The notes under the pieces were generated by a model, which made no database searches, had not been told where the DNA came from, and worked only from the letters and a program-made list of their open reading frames with translations. A stretch of DNA of 64,000 nt from Takakia lepidozioides (Eukaryota; Streptophyta; Takakiopsida; Takakiales; Takakiaceae), in NCBI GenBank assembly GCA_030704615.1, contig CM060732.1, positions 19,780,001-19,844,000 of the forward strand. Direction: 5' to 3'. Shown here in pieces: positions 1-12,959 of the stretch; within the stretch, counting starts at the first letter, position 1, and each line of letters opens with the position of its first letter. A program made the position numbers and the translations under genes.

Positions 1-424
1 TTGAACCGATGTTGGACTGGTATATGGTCTAAGGCCTGGTATCAATACTGGTATTTGATACCATAACAGCCTGGTCTACGGTTGGGCTATACTCATGCCG
101 ATACCAAGATACGCACATACAAATCTTTGGAAGATATGCATAGACACCACACTATGGTATTACATTCAGGATACTAGTATTCATACCAATTTCCTGCAAG
201 CCAACCTCCTCTCTTGCCTGGTATGAATCTGTAGTCAATTAGGTGTTTGCTTCATTTGCTTCATACTACACTTGGTATTCAATAGTTAGTTTTTGCAAGC
301 TCAAATTCTGATACAGTGTTGGAACAGTTCTGAGCAGTTCTGGTATCTCATTGCTTAAGAGACCTATATACCAGGGCCAGACTGGTATGTGAATAACCTG
401 ATACCAGTCCAACACTGGTTCGAA
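1..424. mobile_element. MITE-like element with terminal inverted repeats
   Basis: The first about 23 bases and the reverse complement of about 399-424 match closely (both read GAACC, two variable bases, GTTGGACTGGTAT), giving terminal inverted repeats about 25 bases long. The interior holds many short GGTAT/ATACC motifs and no coding capacity. Size and structure fit a non-autonomous DNA transposon. The left end coincides with the window edge, so the true end and any target duplication cannot be judged, and I cannot name a superfamily. Confidence 0.5.
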
Positions 425-1576
425 CCACTTGACATTTAATATTATATTTAATTAACAAATATAATAAATAGTATTATATTTAATTAATAGATATAGTATT
501 TTGACGTGGACTTGAGCGCTGATTTGTAGTGGTAATTCGTGAGTGATTCAAGACACATAAGTGACTCATATCACTTCTACAGTTACACAGAGTTTTTTTT
601 TTCCTTTTGAAGTAAAAGAATTGATTAGGATGTAGGGTTGCAAAAGCCTTGTCCTCTCATTTCAATCATGCTGAGGCCCTGTGGCACACAGGTGGAAGAA
701 GAGCTCGGCTGAAAAGCTGAGAAAGTTGAGAAGATTATCCGTCGTGTTTTCTCTTAGACGTATTATGCGGTATGTGCATCCTTTTTGCTTCAGACCTTCA
801 GACTCCTCTGGTGAAATTTCTAGCTTCTATAGATGAATTTTTGAAATAAACGTCCCTTGGCCCATCAAATCTCCATCACTACACTAATATCAACTTGAGT
901 AGATAGGGAATAAGGATCCCTATTCATGCATCAAGGGATGACTGATGTGGCTGTCTTGCCATAGACCGGGTGACGACGTTGAATCTCCGATTTGATGATC
1001 ATTATTTTGAACGGTACAGTTGATATCTCATACAACTTTCTCGAATATTGGGTGTCCATCTGCTAGTGAGATGCCATGCCCAATTCCTCTTCTTTTAATA
1101 CCTACTCTACAGTAAGCTTTGTAGTATGAGGCCTTTGTTGGGTCGAGTCCGAACCTGCTGAATGCAGACCTTGTAACTGATTCCAGGAAGCCATTAAGAA
1201 TTTATCCCGTGCTCGATGGGTTTCAGACACTGGCTAGAGTACATTTGTTCACACTAATGGTAACATTTACTGCACCCAATCTTCCAACTGGGTATTCGAA
1301 TGATTGAGAAATGATATGTACATGATCCAGCCTGAGTCCTTGTTGGGCTAGAACGAGCTAAAAAAGCTCTAACTACATCTACTCGATGAGGTCTACATTA
1401 TAGCCAGCTACAGCAAAAAATTGGGGTCAGAATGTACTAAAAGTACAATTTCCACCGACCATCCAGCAAATCCCAGACTCTAGCTACCAATAGAGTGTGC
1501 AGTCAGGTACATGGCATCCCAAACAAGCATGCACGTACACCGGCTAGAAAACCACTCAATTTAAGTGATATGCAAC
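425..1576. other. Intergenic, nothing recognised
   Basis: AT-rich at about 435-500, otherwise mixed sequence with no reading frame resembling a known protein and no clear repeat. It probably contains the 3' UTR and flank of the minus-strand gene that ends at 1577. Confidence 0.4.
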
Positions 1577-4500
1577 TCAGCCAATCAAATACTGAGCCAC
1601 AAAACCCTCTAGCCACTCGTCCTCAATGGAGTCCAGCACCTCGTCCTCCATGCTGCCATCAAGATTGGCCACCATAGAGTCACAAACATCTTCAAACAAA
1701 AATTGCTCATCAGCCACTGATATGGTGAGATCCCTGGAAGCTGGTTCTGCACTTAGAGTGGAGCAGAGCTGCGGCGGACTCATTGGAGAGATAAGGCCAC
1801 TGGCATTCTCATAACCCATGGTATTAGAGCTGACTGGTGGGCTTATACTGACAGCCAGAGCCAGAGGCGCTGTCATGCCAAAGGTTCTCTTTCTAGTAGA
1901 AACTGGAACAAGACAGCAAGGTGACACTTCTTCACAGGAGCTAGAGTCACCTGCAAAATGCTCTGCATGTTCCATGATTTTAGTATGGCCTGGTACCATC
2001 GAGTCCTTCCCATCATCTTTCCCATCATCACATAGAATTTCCTCAAGCTTTGCACTTGGTTGTGGATTGACTCCTTCTCCAACCTGAAAGATGCAGATCA
2101 AGTTGTCCACATCAGGGGTCAAATGCTCAGGATGTGTCAACAACTTACCACGACAAAATAAAATCAAATACAAACTACTTCCACCTGTGTGAGTTCCAGC
2201 TTTTGTGGGAGATGAAAAGGGTGCGCCTAAGGCTAGCATTCCCGTACAGGTTGTCTCGTTACATTTCTGTGAATCCATCTCATCAGCACTCACAAAAGTA
2301 TGCACAGGCAGCTCTCAGCCCAGCAATCATAATAACAACTGTTGAAGGTAATCAGAAATTCACAAATATACTGCAAAACTAACATCCTCCCATGATGTAA
2401 TGCAGAACCCTGTTTAGAGTGCCAGCCATACGACAGTTGGAAGCAAATGTGCATAACCTAACTTGAGCCTCGTCAAGGCTGTGAAGGCAGATGAGCATAC
2501 TATGATATTTACCTCACTGTCACTAGTGCAAGTAATCTGCTGGCTGCTGTTTGTGGAGTCTCCATACAAGTTTGGAGTGTTCAAGGGCTGTAACTTCCTG
2601 CTAACCTCCAGCAGTTCCTGAGTCAGCTTCTCCAAATTCTTCGTCAAGTTCTTATTCTCTGCCTCAAAATTCTTGGCGAGTTGAGTGGCAAACCTCACCT
2701 TTCCGAGGAGTGAGGCATTCTCGAGTCGCAACTGAGCAGTCTGCCAACCGCATAACAGCTTTTGTAGTTAGAGCCATAGTTCAACATCATCATGGTCACG
2801 AGTTCTTTACAATGACAGCAGACTTTACTGGGAGAACAGCATGTGCCAGCAGATGCATGTCAACATGTGCACAGGTCATTGAACTGCTATCAGACACTAC
2901 TCCTGGGGTCACACCGAGGTAAGCAACCATCCAAATTATCCCATTGAACAATTAACATACTTGGTAAAAGTGCTGAATGGTCCTCTGTCCATTTCTCTCC
3001 CCTAGCTGTCAAAATGGAACTTGACAGGAAAGTGATCAAGAAATTATGCACTCTTACAGGTTGTGCCGAGGCTACCAATGTCATCAAACACTTTCTCATA
3101 ACAAATATCAGTGCGTTCAAGGTGTGAGCCACACATCAAAGAAGGAGCTTACCAATATTTCCAGCTGATCCAAACGGTCCTGCCGCCTTTGCCTTGATCG
3201 CTGTGCTGATGCCCGATTTGAGAGCATTCTTCATCACACCATTGCAGAGAACAGACAAGATCCAGACTTCAGACTTTGAAGACAGAGACAACCAAGCAAT
3301 TGCTGCACGAGACATTATCTTTCAGACTCAGACTGAATCATATTGCTTAAAAGACACATATGTGGCTGTCTATGGGAGCACTTTGAGATGTTGAGGCCAG
3401 TTATTCCACCTCCATTGTTGGTGCTCTTAAGTTTGACCAAGAGAGGAGGGCTTGTAAAAATCACATTAGGGAGACCTGTTCAGCGATGAAAATCACCGAG
3501 GCTGTAGTGGTGGGCTGAATTTCGATCTGCCTACATCAAACCATAACTGCCCAGTGAGACACAAATTTAAATCATACTGTGATCAACACACCTCCGCTTC
3601 CTCTTCTCATCGATAACGACTGGCTTCATCTCGTCATCGGTGCACTTGTCTACATCCATCGTTTCAGAGCTGTGCTCGGCCTGAGGGGGTCTCGTTTTAC
3701 TTTCAGGTCCATGCTTCGTCAAATCGTTTGGCAACTTGCCACCGCTACTCGTATCGCTGGCAGAAGTGGCGCCCTTCTTCGCAAATGCAGAGCTTGGTTC
3801 ACACCCTGCATCGCCTTTGGTGATGCCCGACTCGAGCCATGTTGATTTCGTACCAGGCTCCGACTTACTCGACGATGTAGCCGGATCAGGATGCACCTCA
3901 TGGTTCCCAGCGACCAACTCAGCTTCACTCTTGCCTATACTTGTAGGCAACTGCACTGTCTTCTCTTCAAAGCCAAGTGGCCTCCTAGGTGTACAAGGCT
4001 GTGAAGGAGAAACATCCATGAACACGGGCGCCGAAGGGGCCGGGCAGCTGGACGCACTTGTGCCCAACAGCTGCTGCCCCGGTGACGCCTGATGGTCGTT
4101 CAATCTCTCATGCTGCTTTAGAATTTCTGAGGCCGACCAAACATTGTTTGGAAGCTCACAAGGACCTCTGGCTCCCAACGTCTTAGGAGAGTTCGGCGTT
4201 GCTGGCTCCAAGCTGTCCCTGTGCCCAAAAGAAGCAGTTGTTAAGTATAACAGATCAAAGAATTTCACTAGTCCACCGGTACAAAGACCTCGTATGAATT
4301 TCCGACTTATGTGCAATGTGCACACTAGAATCCTGTATCGAGATCTCATCTCTCCATTTCTATGCGGCTCTGCTTTCGGCTTTCGCATCTGGTACATGCC
4401 GTGGCATCACAAGAATTTTCTACTGGCAAGTAAGCAGACATAGATGGCGACGCTGACAGCATTCCTCTTCGGTGACATTGGCGGGGGTCATGGCCCAGGC

Positions 4501-5003
4501 ACTTGCTTGTGTGCACAGAACTTCCAAAGAGTTTCAGTTGGATCTGATCAATGTCAAACTGTAAGCCGGAATCCCTCTCATGTTTGAAGACTTATACAAG
4601 TTAGCAGAACATCAGAAGAACTCCTTGAATACTTAAAAAGCTTCGCATTCACAACCCAATTCGTTCATTTCTTCGAACCCGGCAACCACATTTCGTTGAA
4701 ACACAAGCACATGCTATAGGATGGTGTGGAGCCATACACTGGGAGCTCTCCGGCAGGCTCATCACTGACTGTTCCCAACGTGGGAACACCTGCGGGCAGC
4801 AGCGGAAGTTTGATGCCAGCAGCACAAAATTCTGCATCGCCCTCACCGAGACTCGCCCAGTAGAAGTCGTCCAATAGATAATCGGGCGGACTGGACTGAA
4901 CACCCTGGGGATAGTATGGGACCCTCTGATGCCTCGCTCCATAGCCCTGAACGCGCCTGAACGATGGAAGAACAGGCACTGATGTTTCCGGCGGCAAACA
5001 CAT
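1577..5003 (-). CDS. Multi-exon host gene, unknown protein with acidic tail and coiled coil
   Basis: Function not recognised. Exons can be followed by GT-AG signals on the minus strand. The first starts at ATG 5003 and encodes a Pro/Tyr-rich stretch with SSPPDYLLDDFYW. A second runs 4218-3592 (acceptor ttgggcacag, donor gtgtgt) and is Ser/Pro-rich, containing EPATPNSPKTLG and ending in a basic KRKRR cluster that could be a nuclear localisation signal. Short candidate exons lie near 3290-3175 and 3120-3050. An exon at 2731-2513 encodes a heptad-rich coiled coil (LAKNFEAENKNLTKNLEKL). The last exon, 2083-1577, ends in an acidic tail with SIEDEWLEGFVAQYLIG and a stop. No stops lie inside these exons. 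TP/SP sites, a basic cluster and a coiled coil would suit a nuclear or cell-cycle scaffold, but that is inference. The two middle exon borders and the end of exon 1 are uncertain. Confidence 0.55.
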
Positions 5004-6091
5004 GGTCGCGCTGCTCGTAATCCACCTCCCTCACTCGCTGGATCGCCCACTCTCCCTCTCTCTCTTCTCCTGTCACTCAACCGCTCAATCTCTCCTGTTG
5101 CTCGTATACTCTTTCCTCCTCCACCTTTAATCAACTGCTCTGCGATCGCCAATCCGAACAAGTCCAGACAAAGATCTGTCGTCTAGCTCTCTCTGACACA
5201 ACGGAATATCCCCCCGTCTTTCTAGAAGTGCAAGTGGGCACCCCGCAGCCTTCTTCCTCCGCCCAGTCACGGATTCTTCTCCCCAATGTACCAATACTTG
5301 GCACCCATATACGTATATTATCATATGTACCGTATAAATGTAGCCTGTGTCTCATTGTGATGAGGTGTCTAGGCAAATCTTTGTCAGGTCCGAGTCAACA
5401 AAGCGAATCTGCAGGGCAATGAAAGTGCGTGAGGCAGTGCCATGTGAAGCTCTCTCTCTCTCTTGCACCTTTGGCTGGTATGTACCACACACCCACACTC
5501 CCTACTACCTATACCTACTACCCAGTACTACACCATATTTGGGTGGAATCGTGGTCTATGCCTTGCCAACACTTTCCTAACTAAAGTAGTTAGCTTCTCC
5601 TCTCACTATTAAGGGGCCTGATTTGTGAGCTGTCGCTCCCAGGTGTTTCCCTTTCAAAAAATAAAATAAAAAGTTAGCTTTACTATATGACCTAAGTTAG
5701 CATTAGGGAGGTCTAGAGAGTCTACGACCGTTAATCATCGACCAACAAATAAAGGGTCCGGACCGTGATTGTCACAGTTGTTATTGTCAGCTCCATGAAT
5801 GAAATGGGGTGTAGATTGGGCCGTACCAAGCCCTCCCCACCGTACCTATGGTGCCACACAGTCTCTTTTTTTTTGCGATTTTTTTTAATTTAAAAATAAA
5901 AGAGGAGGAAGCCATGTAAATCATATTGGAGGGGAATCCTGGAAAAAATAACCAAGACCAGAGGCCATAAGGCTTACATTTAGTTTGCTTAAAGCTTGCC
6001 CTGGGGGGCTTGGCCCATGCTCAAGGATACTGAGAGTTTTGAACTGAAGAGAAGCTAAGGTAGTCCCTAGGCAAAGAGCTGCCTATCTGAA
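5004..6091. other. 5' flank of the unknown gene and intergenic DNA
   Basis: The 5' UTR and promoter of the minus-strand gene starting at 5003 should lie here. It is CT/AG-rich near 5040-5110, and a TTTATAC-like TATA candidate lies on the minus strand near 5333-5341. From 5600 to 6090 I see no gene; T-rich tracts occur near 5870-5900. Confidence 0.35.
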
Positions 6092-7036
6092 CTAAGCAGA
6101 GCAGTCATCTAGAATTGAGTGACAGAGTACCAGTAAGACAGAACCAGATGGTCCAACAAGAAACCAGCGAGCTACTGGAGGCCGAACTACCAGCCCATCT
6201 TTCTTTGCTATAAGAGCATAGAGGAAGGTAAGGGAGCAAAACAACTCCCCAATCTTGTGATAGACAGGGAGCCAGGCGTACAAACGATTGAAGACCAGAG
6301 CCAACATCCTAAAGCAACATCAGAAAAGAAATGAGAGCAGAATAATATCCAATCAGCGTTTTGCCCTGAGGGGCTCGAAATTGAGATGAGCTCTAATAAT
6401 AGATTCACGATTCTTTTTATGCCGCCAATTGATGTCGCACTCCTCCACCTCTGCCGAGGAAGCCCAATGATTGGGAGACTCACCAGTCGATTGGAGGTCC
6501 GGGTGCCCATCGGACTCTTTCTCCCTGTCTTTCACATAGAAGTCCAAAGTGCCCCCATTGGGCATCAAATTCCGAGAGAGGGCAGCCCGCCGCTCCTCAG
6601 CGCATCTGCGGCCAGCTGTTCAACTAGCAACCCCTCTCAAAGTTTATGACCCTCACAATAAGTCATAGAAGATGGAGGCCAAAGAGGCTTTGGCACAGGT
6701 TGGCTTTTGATCAAATATGAAGGCGCACCGAGCCTTCAAGATATGCCAAAGGCCGAGGCCACGAAGGGCTACCCAAACTTGATAGGATCCAGGAGGAAGA
6801 GGAGGAGTCAAGAGCGGAATTAACAAGGGATCCCTATAATCAAAGTTGTGCCATTTAGCATACAAGGAAATCTCTAATCAGAGGAGCAAGATCTGCAAAC
6901 ATTATCAAGAGGCAATTGAGTAAAAGAAAGAAGAAGGATCAGATTGCATAGTTTCCACAAAAAGGCTGAAACCTTCGCCGCCCGTTGTTTCCTCTAGACA
7001 TCCACCCAAATGAATTTCCAAGCAGCTTCTGGAACT

Positions 7037-7903
7037 ATGATGGGAGCCCATTTAGCTGAAAGCTTAGCAATAATGGGATGGGGCTTGAGAAGGATCTTAT
7101 AACCCAATTTGGCGGTGTAAGCAAAGAACGACTTGGTATTATCCTGCACACACCAAGTCCATTCCCCCGGGTCCCATTGAAGCTGGGCCAAGGGCATGTT
7201 AAGAAACCAGAACAAAGAAATTGCAGAGTCCCATTGTAGTAAGGTGCCCGCTGCGCCTGCTCCGCCTGGGGGGTGCACTCTTTATAAAATGTTTGTATCA
7301 AAGATTCGGACTCCGTTGTAAACAGGGTTGCTTGTGCCAGCTGAATCAAAGATTCTGATGACAAAGGTGCAGTCAAACTGACAAGTCATGTAACCCAAAG
7401 AGACCAGAGAGCCCGATGAGTTGGCAGCGAAGCCCACCCCAATGGCCACACGATTGTGGATCTCAGAACCATGATGGGAGCCCATTTAGCTGAAAGCTTA
7501 GCAATAATGGGATGGGGATTGAGAAGGATCTTATAACCCAATTTGGTGGTGTAAGCAAAGAACGAATTGGTATTATCCTGCACACACCAAGTCCATTCCC
7601 CCGGGTCCCATTGAAGCTGGGCCAAGGGCATGTTAAGAAACCAAAACAAAGAAATTGCAGAGTCCCATTGTAGTAAGGTGCCCGCTTCGCCTGCTCCGCC
7701 TGGGGGGTGCACTCTTTATAAAATGTTTGTATCAAAGATTCGGACTCTGTTGTAAACAGGGTTGCTTGTGCCAGCTGAATCAAAGATTCTGATGACAAAG
7801 GTGCAGTCAAACTGACAAGTCATGTAACCCAAGAGACAAGGAGAGCCCATGAGTTGGCAGCGAAGCCCACCCCAATGGCCACACTGTTGTGGATCTCAGA
7901 ACC
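7037..7903. repeat. 433-bp tandem duplication inside the LINE
   Basis: 7037-7470 and 7471-7903 are near-identical direct copies, both beginning ATGATGGGAGCCCATTTAGC and ending GGATCTCAGAACC. Only a handful of substitutions separate them, so the duplication is far younger than the decayed LINE it sits in. Confidence 0.9.
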
Positions 7904-8991
7904 ATATATAGCACTAATAGGAATGCCAACCAGGCAACCTCTCCAAGCAGGGGGTTTCCACTGATCGCGACCACTGGTAAGAAGGGAAGACCACCTCTGG
8001 GTCACAGCTGCAGTAATAAAAGGCCAACCAGACATAAGAGAGATAGGGTGAACTTTACCAGACCAATGCTCCCGGGGGACCAGTCCAGAGGCAGACCAGA
8101 CATCCTTGACCAAGGAAATCCCCGCTTTATCCCATGAGGCCTATCTTGCCGAGCAATTAGCCAATACTTCACAGACAAGTTGCATGTTCCCAAAAATTGG
8201 CTGGCGGAAAGCCTCATCCCAATTTCTAGGGGGAGGTTGGTTATAAAAATCACCAAGCAAATTCCAGCGCGTTCCAAATGGCTTGCTAGGCCAATGAACC
8301 CACAGATTGCTTCGAGTTTCCTAGAGCCACCCAAGTAAAGCCGTAATCTCACGATCCAGGTCCAAGATCCCCAAGCGCCCTTGTTTTTTCCTAAGGCAAA
8401 ACTGAGACCACGAAAGCAAAACACGGTTAACAATCTTAGCATTAGAAGCGCCCCACAAGAAAAGTACGATATCAAAGCTTTAATGAATTGATCAAGCTTT
8501 AATGAATTGGAGGATTTTGGTGCCCAGGCCCCAGATTGAGGCTATGAACCATAAAGCCGCCGGCAGGACTTGGTTGGCAACCAAAGCCCTCCCTGCAATG
8601 GAAAGCTGAGCAGAACACCAAAAAGTCAGTTTGGATTTTAGGGAGCGAAGAATCGGAGCAAAACGGTCATGCTGAGAAAGGCCATGCCCAATCAAATAGC
8701 CAAGCAACTTACAAGACTCCCCCTCACAGAGCCAATACAAGGCTCAAGCCCTTATCCAACCCCCACATTGGCAGATGCGCAATGGTAAAGCTACTGAGTT
8801 GAGAGAGGATACCAATAGATTTAGGCCAATTTACCTTGAAACTTGAAGCCAGGCTGAATCAATCCAAGGAGCCTCAATATTAGGGCGACAGTCATTACGA
8901 AGGTAAAAACTATGTCATCAGCGTACATAGACAAAGTGAGGTTGAGGAAAAAGGAGAGGGAATTGAAGACCCAAAATGTGTGGATGCGCAT

Positions 8992-9082
8992 CCATAAGGT
9001 GTCAAAAAAAAGAAAAATATGACGCCTCCCGAAGGGAGTGTAACTTATGGTGTCACTTCACCACAAGGGCCATAAGGTGTCA
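8992..9082. repeat. Short insertion flanked by 13-bp direct repeats
   Basis: CCATAAGGTGTCA occurs at 8992-9004 and again at 9070-9082. Between them lies about 65 bp starting with an A-rich tract. The block interrupts the LINE coding sequence between the YADD and GCPLSP motifs. A target-site duplication around a tiny retroposed sequence is the simplest reading. Confidence 0.45.
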
Positions 9083-9400
9083 CAAACAGTTTGTAGCAAT
9101 CAGGAAAAGAAAAGGGGATAAAGGGCAACCCCGATGGACAGAGCGTTGAAGGGCAAAGGATCTAGAAAGGGAGCATAGTCATAACCCTACTAGAGGCGGA
9201 GAAGAGGAGAATTTGAACCCAAGAAGGGAATTGAGAGTGAATGCCCGCACTTGAATCGCCAAAATGAGAAAGTTCCAGTGAATTAGGTCAAAAGCCTTTT
9301 ATAAATCCAGCATTAGTAAAGCCAAAGGTTGATTGCAATAGCGGCAAAACTCCTCATTGGCGAGCATTACGTGTCACAGTCTTGCACCAATGAGGTTATT

Positions 9401-11956
9401 AATTTGGATGCATTTTTATTTTAGTCATGCATAATAATATAATCTGACATTTACAGGGACTGTCCCCCTTTTAACTAAATAAAATTCAAATATATATATA
9501 TATATATTATATTATAATATATAGATATATTGTTCCTGAGAACTTTATTTGGAGTTATTGGAGGGGAAAAATCTAAAACCCTCTGTTAGTCCTTCTTAAA
9601 TATCCATAAACTTCATCTAATAAAATAATAAATATCTACACTCATCCATCAATAGAACACCTATTGGAACATGTGCCCAGCTGGACCGACTCAAAATATA
9701 AGGTAAGACCAGTGTTGGGGAGGTATATTGTTTACCCGGATATACCAGCCGGGTAAGTATATCCGGGTTATTTCCTGATATATATACTGGAGTGACAGAT
9801 TTGGGGACCCAGACACATACACTTTATGTTAGGGTATATGTTTTTATAAGCCCCCACTTTTTCACTTGCCCTCCATCATGGGTTATTATACTGTCAAAGT
9901 TAGTTTACTAGTATGAAACTAGCTAGGAAATAGTTAGTTTGATTATATAACATTTGGGATGACCCAAGTATCAATCCAGGGCCAATATTGTTGGGGCACC
10001 TGACGTTGTTATCTTCACGGCAGATCGCGGTGGGCTCATCTTTCTCGAGTTGAGCCTCACCGCGTCTAGCTATGGCGCCGTAGTGTGGATTCCCCATGGC
10101 GTGTGGTGTGCACTTGGCTCGACTTTAATATATGAGTGATGTTTTCATGTGCAAATATGTGAGTTTGAGAGAGCTTGTGTGCTTGTATCATTCTTTCTTT
10201 ATCACTCGAGAAAGATTAGCTCGAATCTGTGAGTGCCAGGTTCGAGTTAGTTGTTCCATTGGTTTTCGATCCATGAGAAGCGGTCAACCTAGAGTGCAGG
10301 GATCATGCTGAGCCTATCCAAAGCGGATAGAGTGCAAAGGCGAACAAGTTTGCAATTGATATAGAGAGGCGGGTTAGCCTATGTTGAAGGGCGGCGGGCG
10401 TGCCGACTCAACGCTATGGCAACCAAGTTTGGGCTTTAGTAGAAGCGGAGGAGGTGCTGGCCACGAGTGGGTGAACTGGTGGTCGTCTTCTTCTGGCTTG
10501 CAAGCCAAATAGTGGAGCTGCGAGGGGATGCATCGCAGCCTGTTGGGAGCTTCAGCTCCAAGCTCATGAAGAGGTATGAGTGAAGAGAGGAGGTTGGTCC
10601 CTCTTGTGTACAAATTAGTGCACTTGTGAAGCATGTGTGATGAGTTGGGGTGTAATATGAAACTCAGCAGTTGGTAAGGGCTCTTGGAGTGGTGAGAGCG
10701 GGGCTGGAAGGGCAGTTAGTATAGCGAGGCGTCCTAGAGCCAGGGAATATGCATTGAGAAGTGAAGTACACCAAGGTTGTAAAGGGTGTATTTTCAGATT
10801 TGTTTTTGTGAGCTTCATGAAGAAAATGGAGCTTGTTGGGCAGCATATAGCTTGCTTGTTGAGTTTTGGGGGCTTCTAGTGGGTCGTGAGGAGCTCAAGA
10901 GTGCAGGGGCACCGGGGGGCTGATGGCTCCGTAGAAGCCATAGCTCAGCGGCAGTAGGTTGCAAGTGCAAGAGCAAACCCCAGCTCGGGGAGAGATCGGG
11001 AAAGCGTGGAACGCAGGGAACGTATGGGAACTAGTTGGGAATCCAGGGAACGTGGGGAACATTGGCCATGAGGGGCAGTGGGGGCGGTGTCACGAGGTAC
11101 CACAAGCCAAGGCCGTGACTGTTGACCGTGACCGTTGACCGTGACCGTGGGAAGCCATGGTGCGGACACCACGGGTGGGCACGGTGACCAGATCGTGGGG
11201 ATGGCGGGCCGTGAAGGCTCGTGGGCGTGGTACCACGGGGTATCACGGAGCAGCCCGTGGCCAACAAGTGCCTAGGGCGGGCCGTGAGGAGTCCTGGCGG
11301 TTGGAGCCACGGAAGGCCGCGAATAGCCAGAGTGGAAAATAATAATAATAATTATTATTATTATTATTATTATTTGTCACTCGTTTCGTGGGATCTTGAT
11401 GGGGAGGCTGGGCTCTAAAGAACAACGGTTTTGAGCTAGCTGATCCGGCAGAAAAGTAGGAATTGCCTCTCTGTTGCGTTTTAACAAAGGGGGTTACTTC
11501 CTTGTAGGTAATCTTTTTGGGTTTTCAGCCCAATTCTTAACATTGAACATTCAATGAATGGCGTGGTTTCCTGAGGTGGTCCATTCGGAGGAATGGCTGG
11601 TGGATGTAAAGAGGCACTGGCGGACCCTGTGGAGGCTTCCATGGGGCCTTGGAGGTCAAGTTTCATGAGCTCATGGAGGGCAGTTTGAGGAGTGTCTACA
11701 GGATGCTCTCATGGTCATGCAAGTGAGAGAAGAGAGGAAAAAAGAGGGTGTTGGGATGAGAGCGTGCTGGGGATAGGCATTGATTTAGCTTCCCTTCCTC
11801 ATAGCTTCCCACCTTCTTTGTAGGCCGAGACCTTTTCGTAGGTGGAGGCAAGAGTCAGTCCGGGTTTGGGCTGGGGTGTCCTTGCAGGAGCGACACTGTG
11901 GAGTTGTTTTTGGTATGGGAGAGTTGTTGTTTTCATTCTTGTGTTTGGATCCCCTC
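9401..11956. other. No gene recognised; microsatellites and GC-rich imperfect repeats
   Basis: No protein-like reading frame was found. An (AT)n tract lies at about 9490-9530. From about 9720 to 10900 the sequence has features seen in LTRs or untranslated leader DNA (short CCGGGTAA-type repeats near 9735-9770, G-rich stretches) but no paired LTR could be found. Around 11110-11150 a GTGACCGTTGACC motif repeats several times. Confidence 0.35.
11338..11375. repeat. (AAT)n/(ATT)n microsatellite
   Basis: About five AAT units are followed directly by about eight ATT units, making a small inverted trinucleotide repeat that could fold into a hairpin. Confidence 0.9.
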
Positions 11957-12535
11957 CACACCTGCATGCTTGATTGTGCGCCAAGAGGAGGAGGTACCAA
12001 TGAGGACCAAAACCAGGGTATCACCATCCTCTACAAGCTCATGAATCTTTTGAAAAAGCTTCGTCACCTGCTCCGTTGTCCAATTATGCAACACACGTTC
12101 ACATTAGTTCTCCATTGATTGAGGGGCACCGCAGCAAAGATAACTGCATATTTGATAAAATACTAGGGTAAAAAAAACATTCATTTCACAGCTTCTCCTC
12201 GTCTTTGTTACCTGTTTCTGGACACATTGGCAGTATCAAGTCAAAAGTCACTCCAAACTATCAAAGGTTCACTCAACCAGCTAACTTGCAGAATTCAACA
12301 TGGAAATTTAGGGCCGTAAAACAGGGTGGAATGTGTTGAAGAAGGTGCCTTGATTAGCAGTGCGTATCAATTGTGTCACTGCTGCTGCGGCTTCCAGTTG
12401 ATATAACACAGTGACATACTGCAGATCATATCTGAATTGCCCTTTGTGGATTCCAGTGAAAGACTATTCATGGCAAACATGATATCCCCATCGATGGAAT
12501 GTGAATTGACACTTGAACAGACTATGACCCTCACC

Positions 12536-12919
12536 TCATTGACAAACTATCCATGCAGCTTGACCTGAGACTAACAAATCTGCCATGGCCAAGACAGCCA
12601 GGCACAGGAACAAAAGTAGGTGCCCATACCAGTGCAGAGTGTGGATGCAAGCAGGATCAGGCTCAAGATCATCTTTGGCAGCTATGAATAGACAAGGCAC
12701 CTCAAACCCATTGATCTCCACATATGCTGCCACCTTAACCAATAACTTTGCAGCATGCTTCCATGATGCCTCCGAGCTGCCATGCCATACCATCCAGGAA
12801 CATTTATCCTCGATGCACCCACATTTCGCATACATGTCCACGAGGGTATTGTTCAGAATGACGTCGGGTACAACTCCAGCTCTGATGATGTCACCATGAA
12901 CCTCTTTGTCCGTTTCCAT
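12536..12919 (-). pseudogene. PPR fragment fused in frame to a MIRO GTPase fragment
   Basis: One open frame of 127 codons from ATG 12919. Residues about 1-40 are a PLS-type pentatricopeptide repeat (EVHGDII, then TLVDMYAKCGCIED), as found in plant organellar RNA-binding proteins. Residues about 50-93 (nt 12772-12641) switch to a segment resembling the C-terminal GTPase region of mitochondrial Rho GTPase MIRO: SWKHAAKLLVKVA followed by EVPCLFIAAKDDLEPDP. The remaining residues are hydrophobic and look like intron or non-coding sequence. The two families have nothing to do with each other in normal genes, so this is a chimera of captured fragments. It is not expected to be functional, although the frame stays open. 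Confidence 0.6.
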
Positions 12920-12959
12920 GGCTGCCAGGCCCCCACACGCATTGCATATACAAACGGAC

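Larger units (their letters stand above)
6092..9400 (-). mobile_element. Degenerate LINE (non-LTR retrotransposon), reverse transcriptase and C-terminal region
   Basis: Read on the minus strand, fragments line up in the order of a plant LINE ORF2: KAFDLIHW near 9300, SVHRGCPLSPFLFL near 9140, the catalytic YADDIVFTF near 8905, then GHGLSQHDRFAPILRSLKSK (8740-8492) and the following C-terminal part with the zinc-finger-like region down to about 6100. These are the conserved reverse-transcriptase blocks of the L1-like clade of plants. The reading frame is broken by many stops and shifts, so the copy is dead. The endonuclease half is not seen upstream of 9400, so the copy is probably 5' truncated, as is usual for LINEs. 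It contains an internal 433-bp tandem duplication and a small insertion near 9000. Confidence 0.85.

Noticed and set aside
10100-11300. A further LTR retrotransposon leader or LTR
   Set aside because: The composition is LTR-like, but no paired copy, primer site or polypurine tract was found.
12919-12919. A functional PPR-MIRO fusion protein
   Set aside because: Only about one PPR unit and about 45 MIRO residues are present, with no GTPase P-loop, EF hands or membrane anchor.
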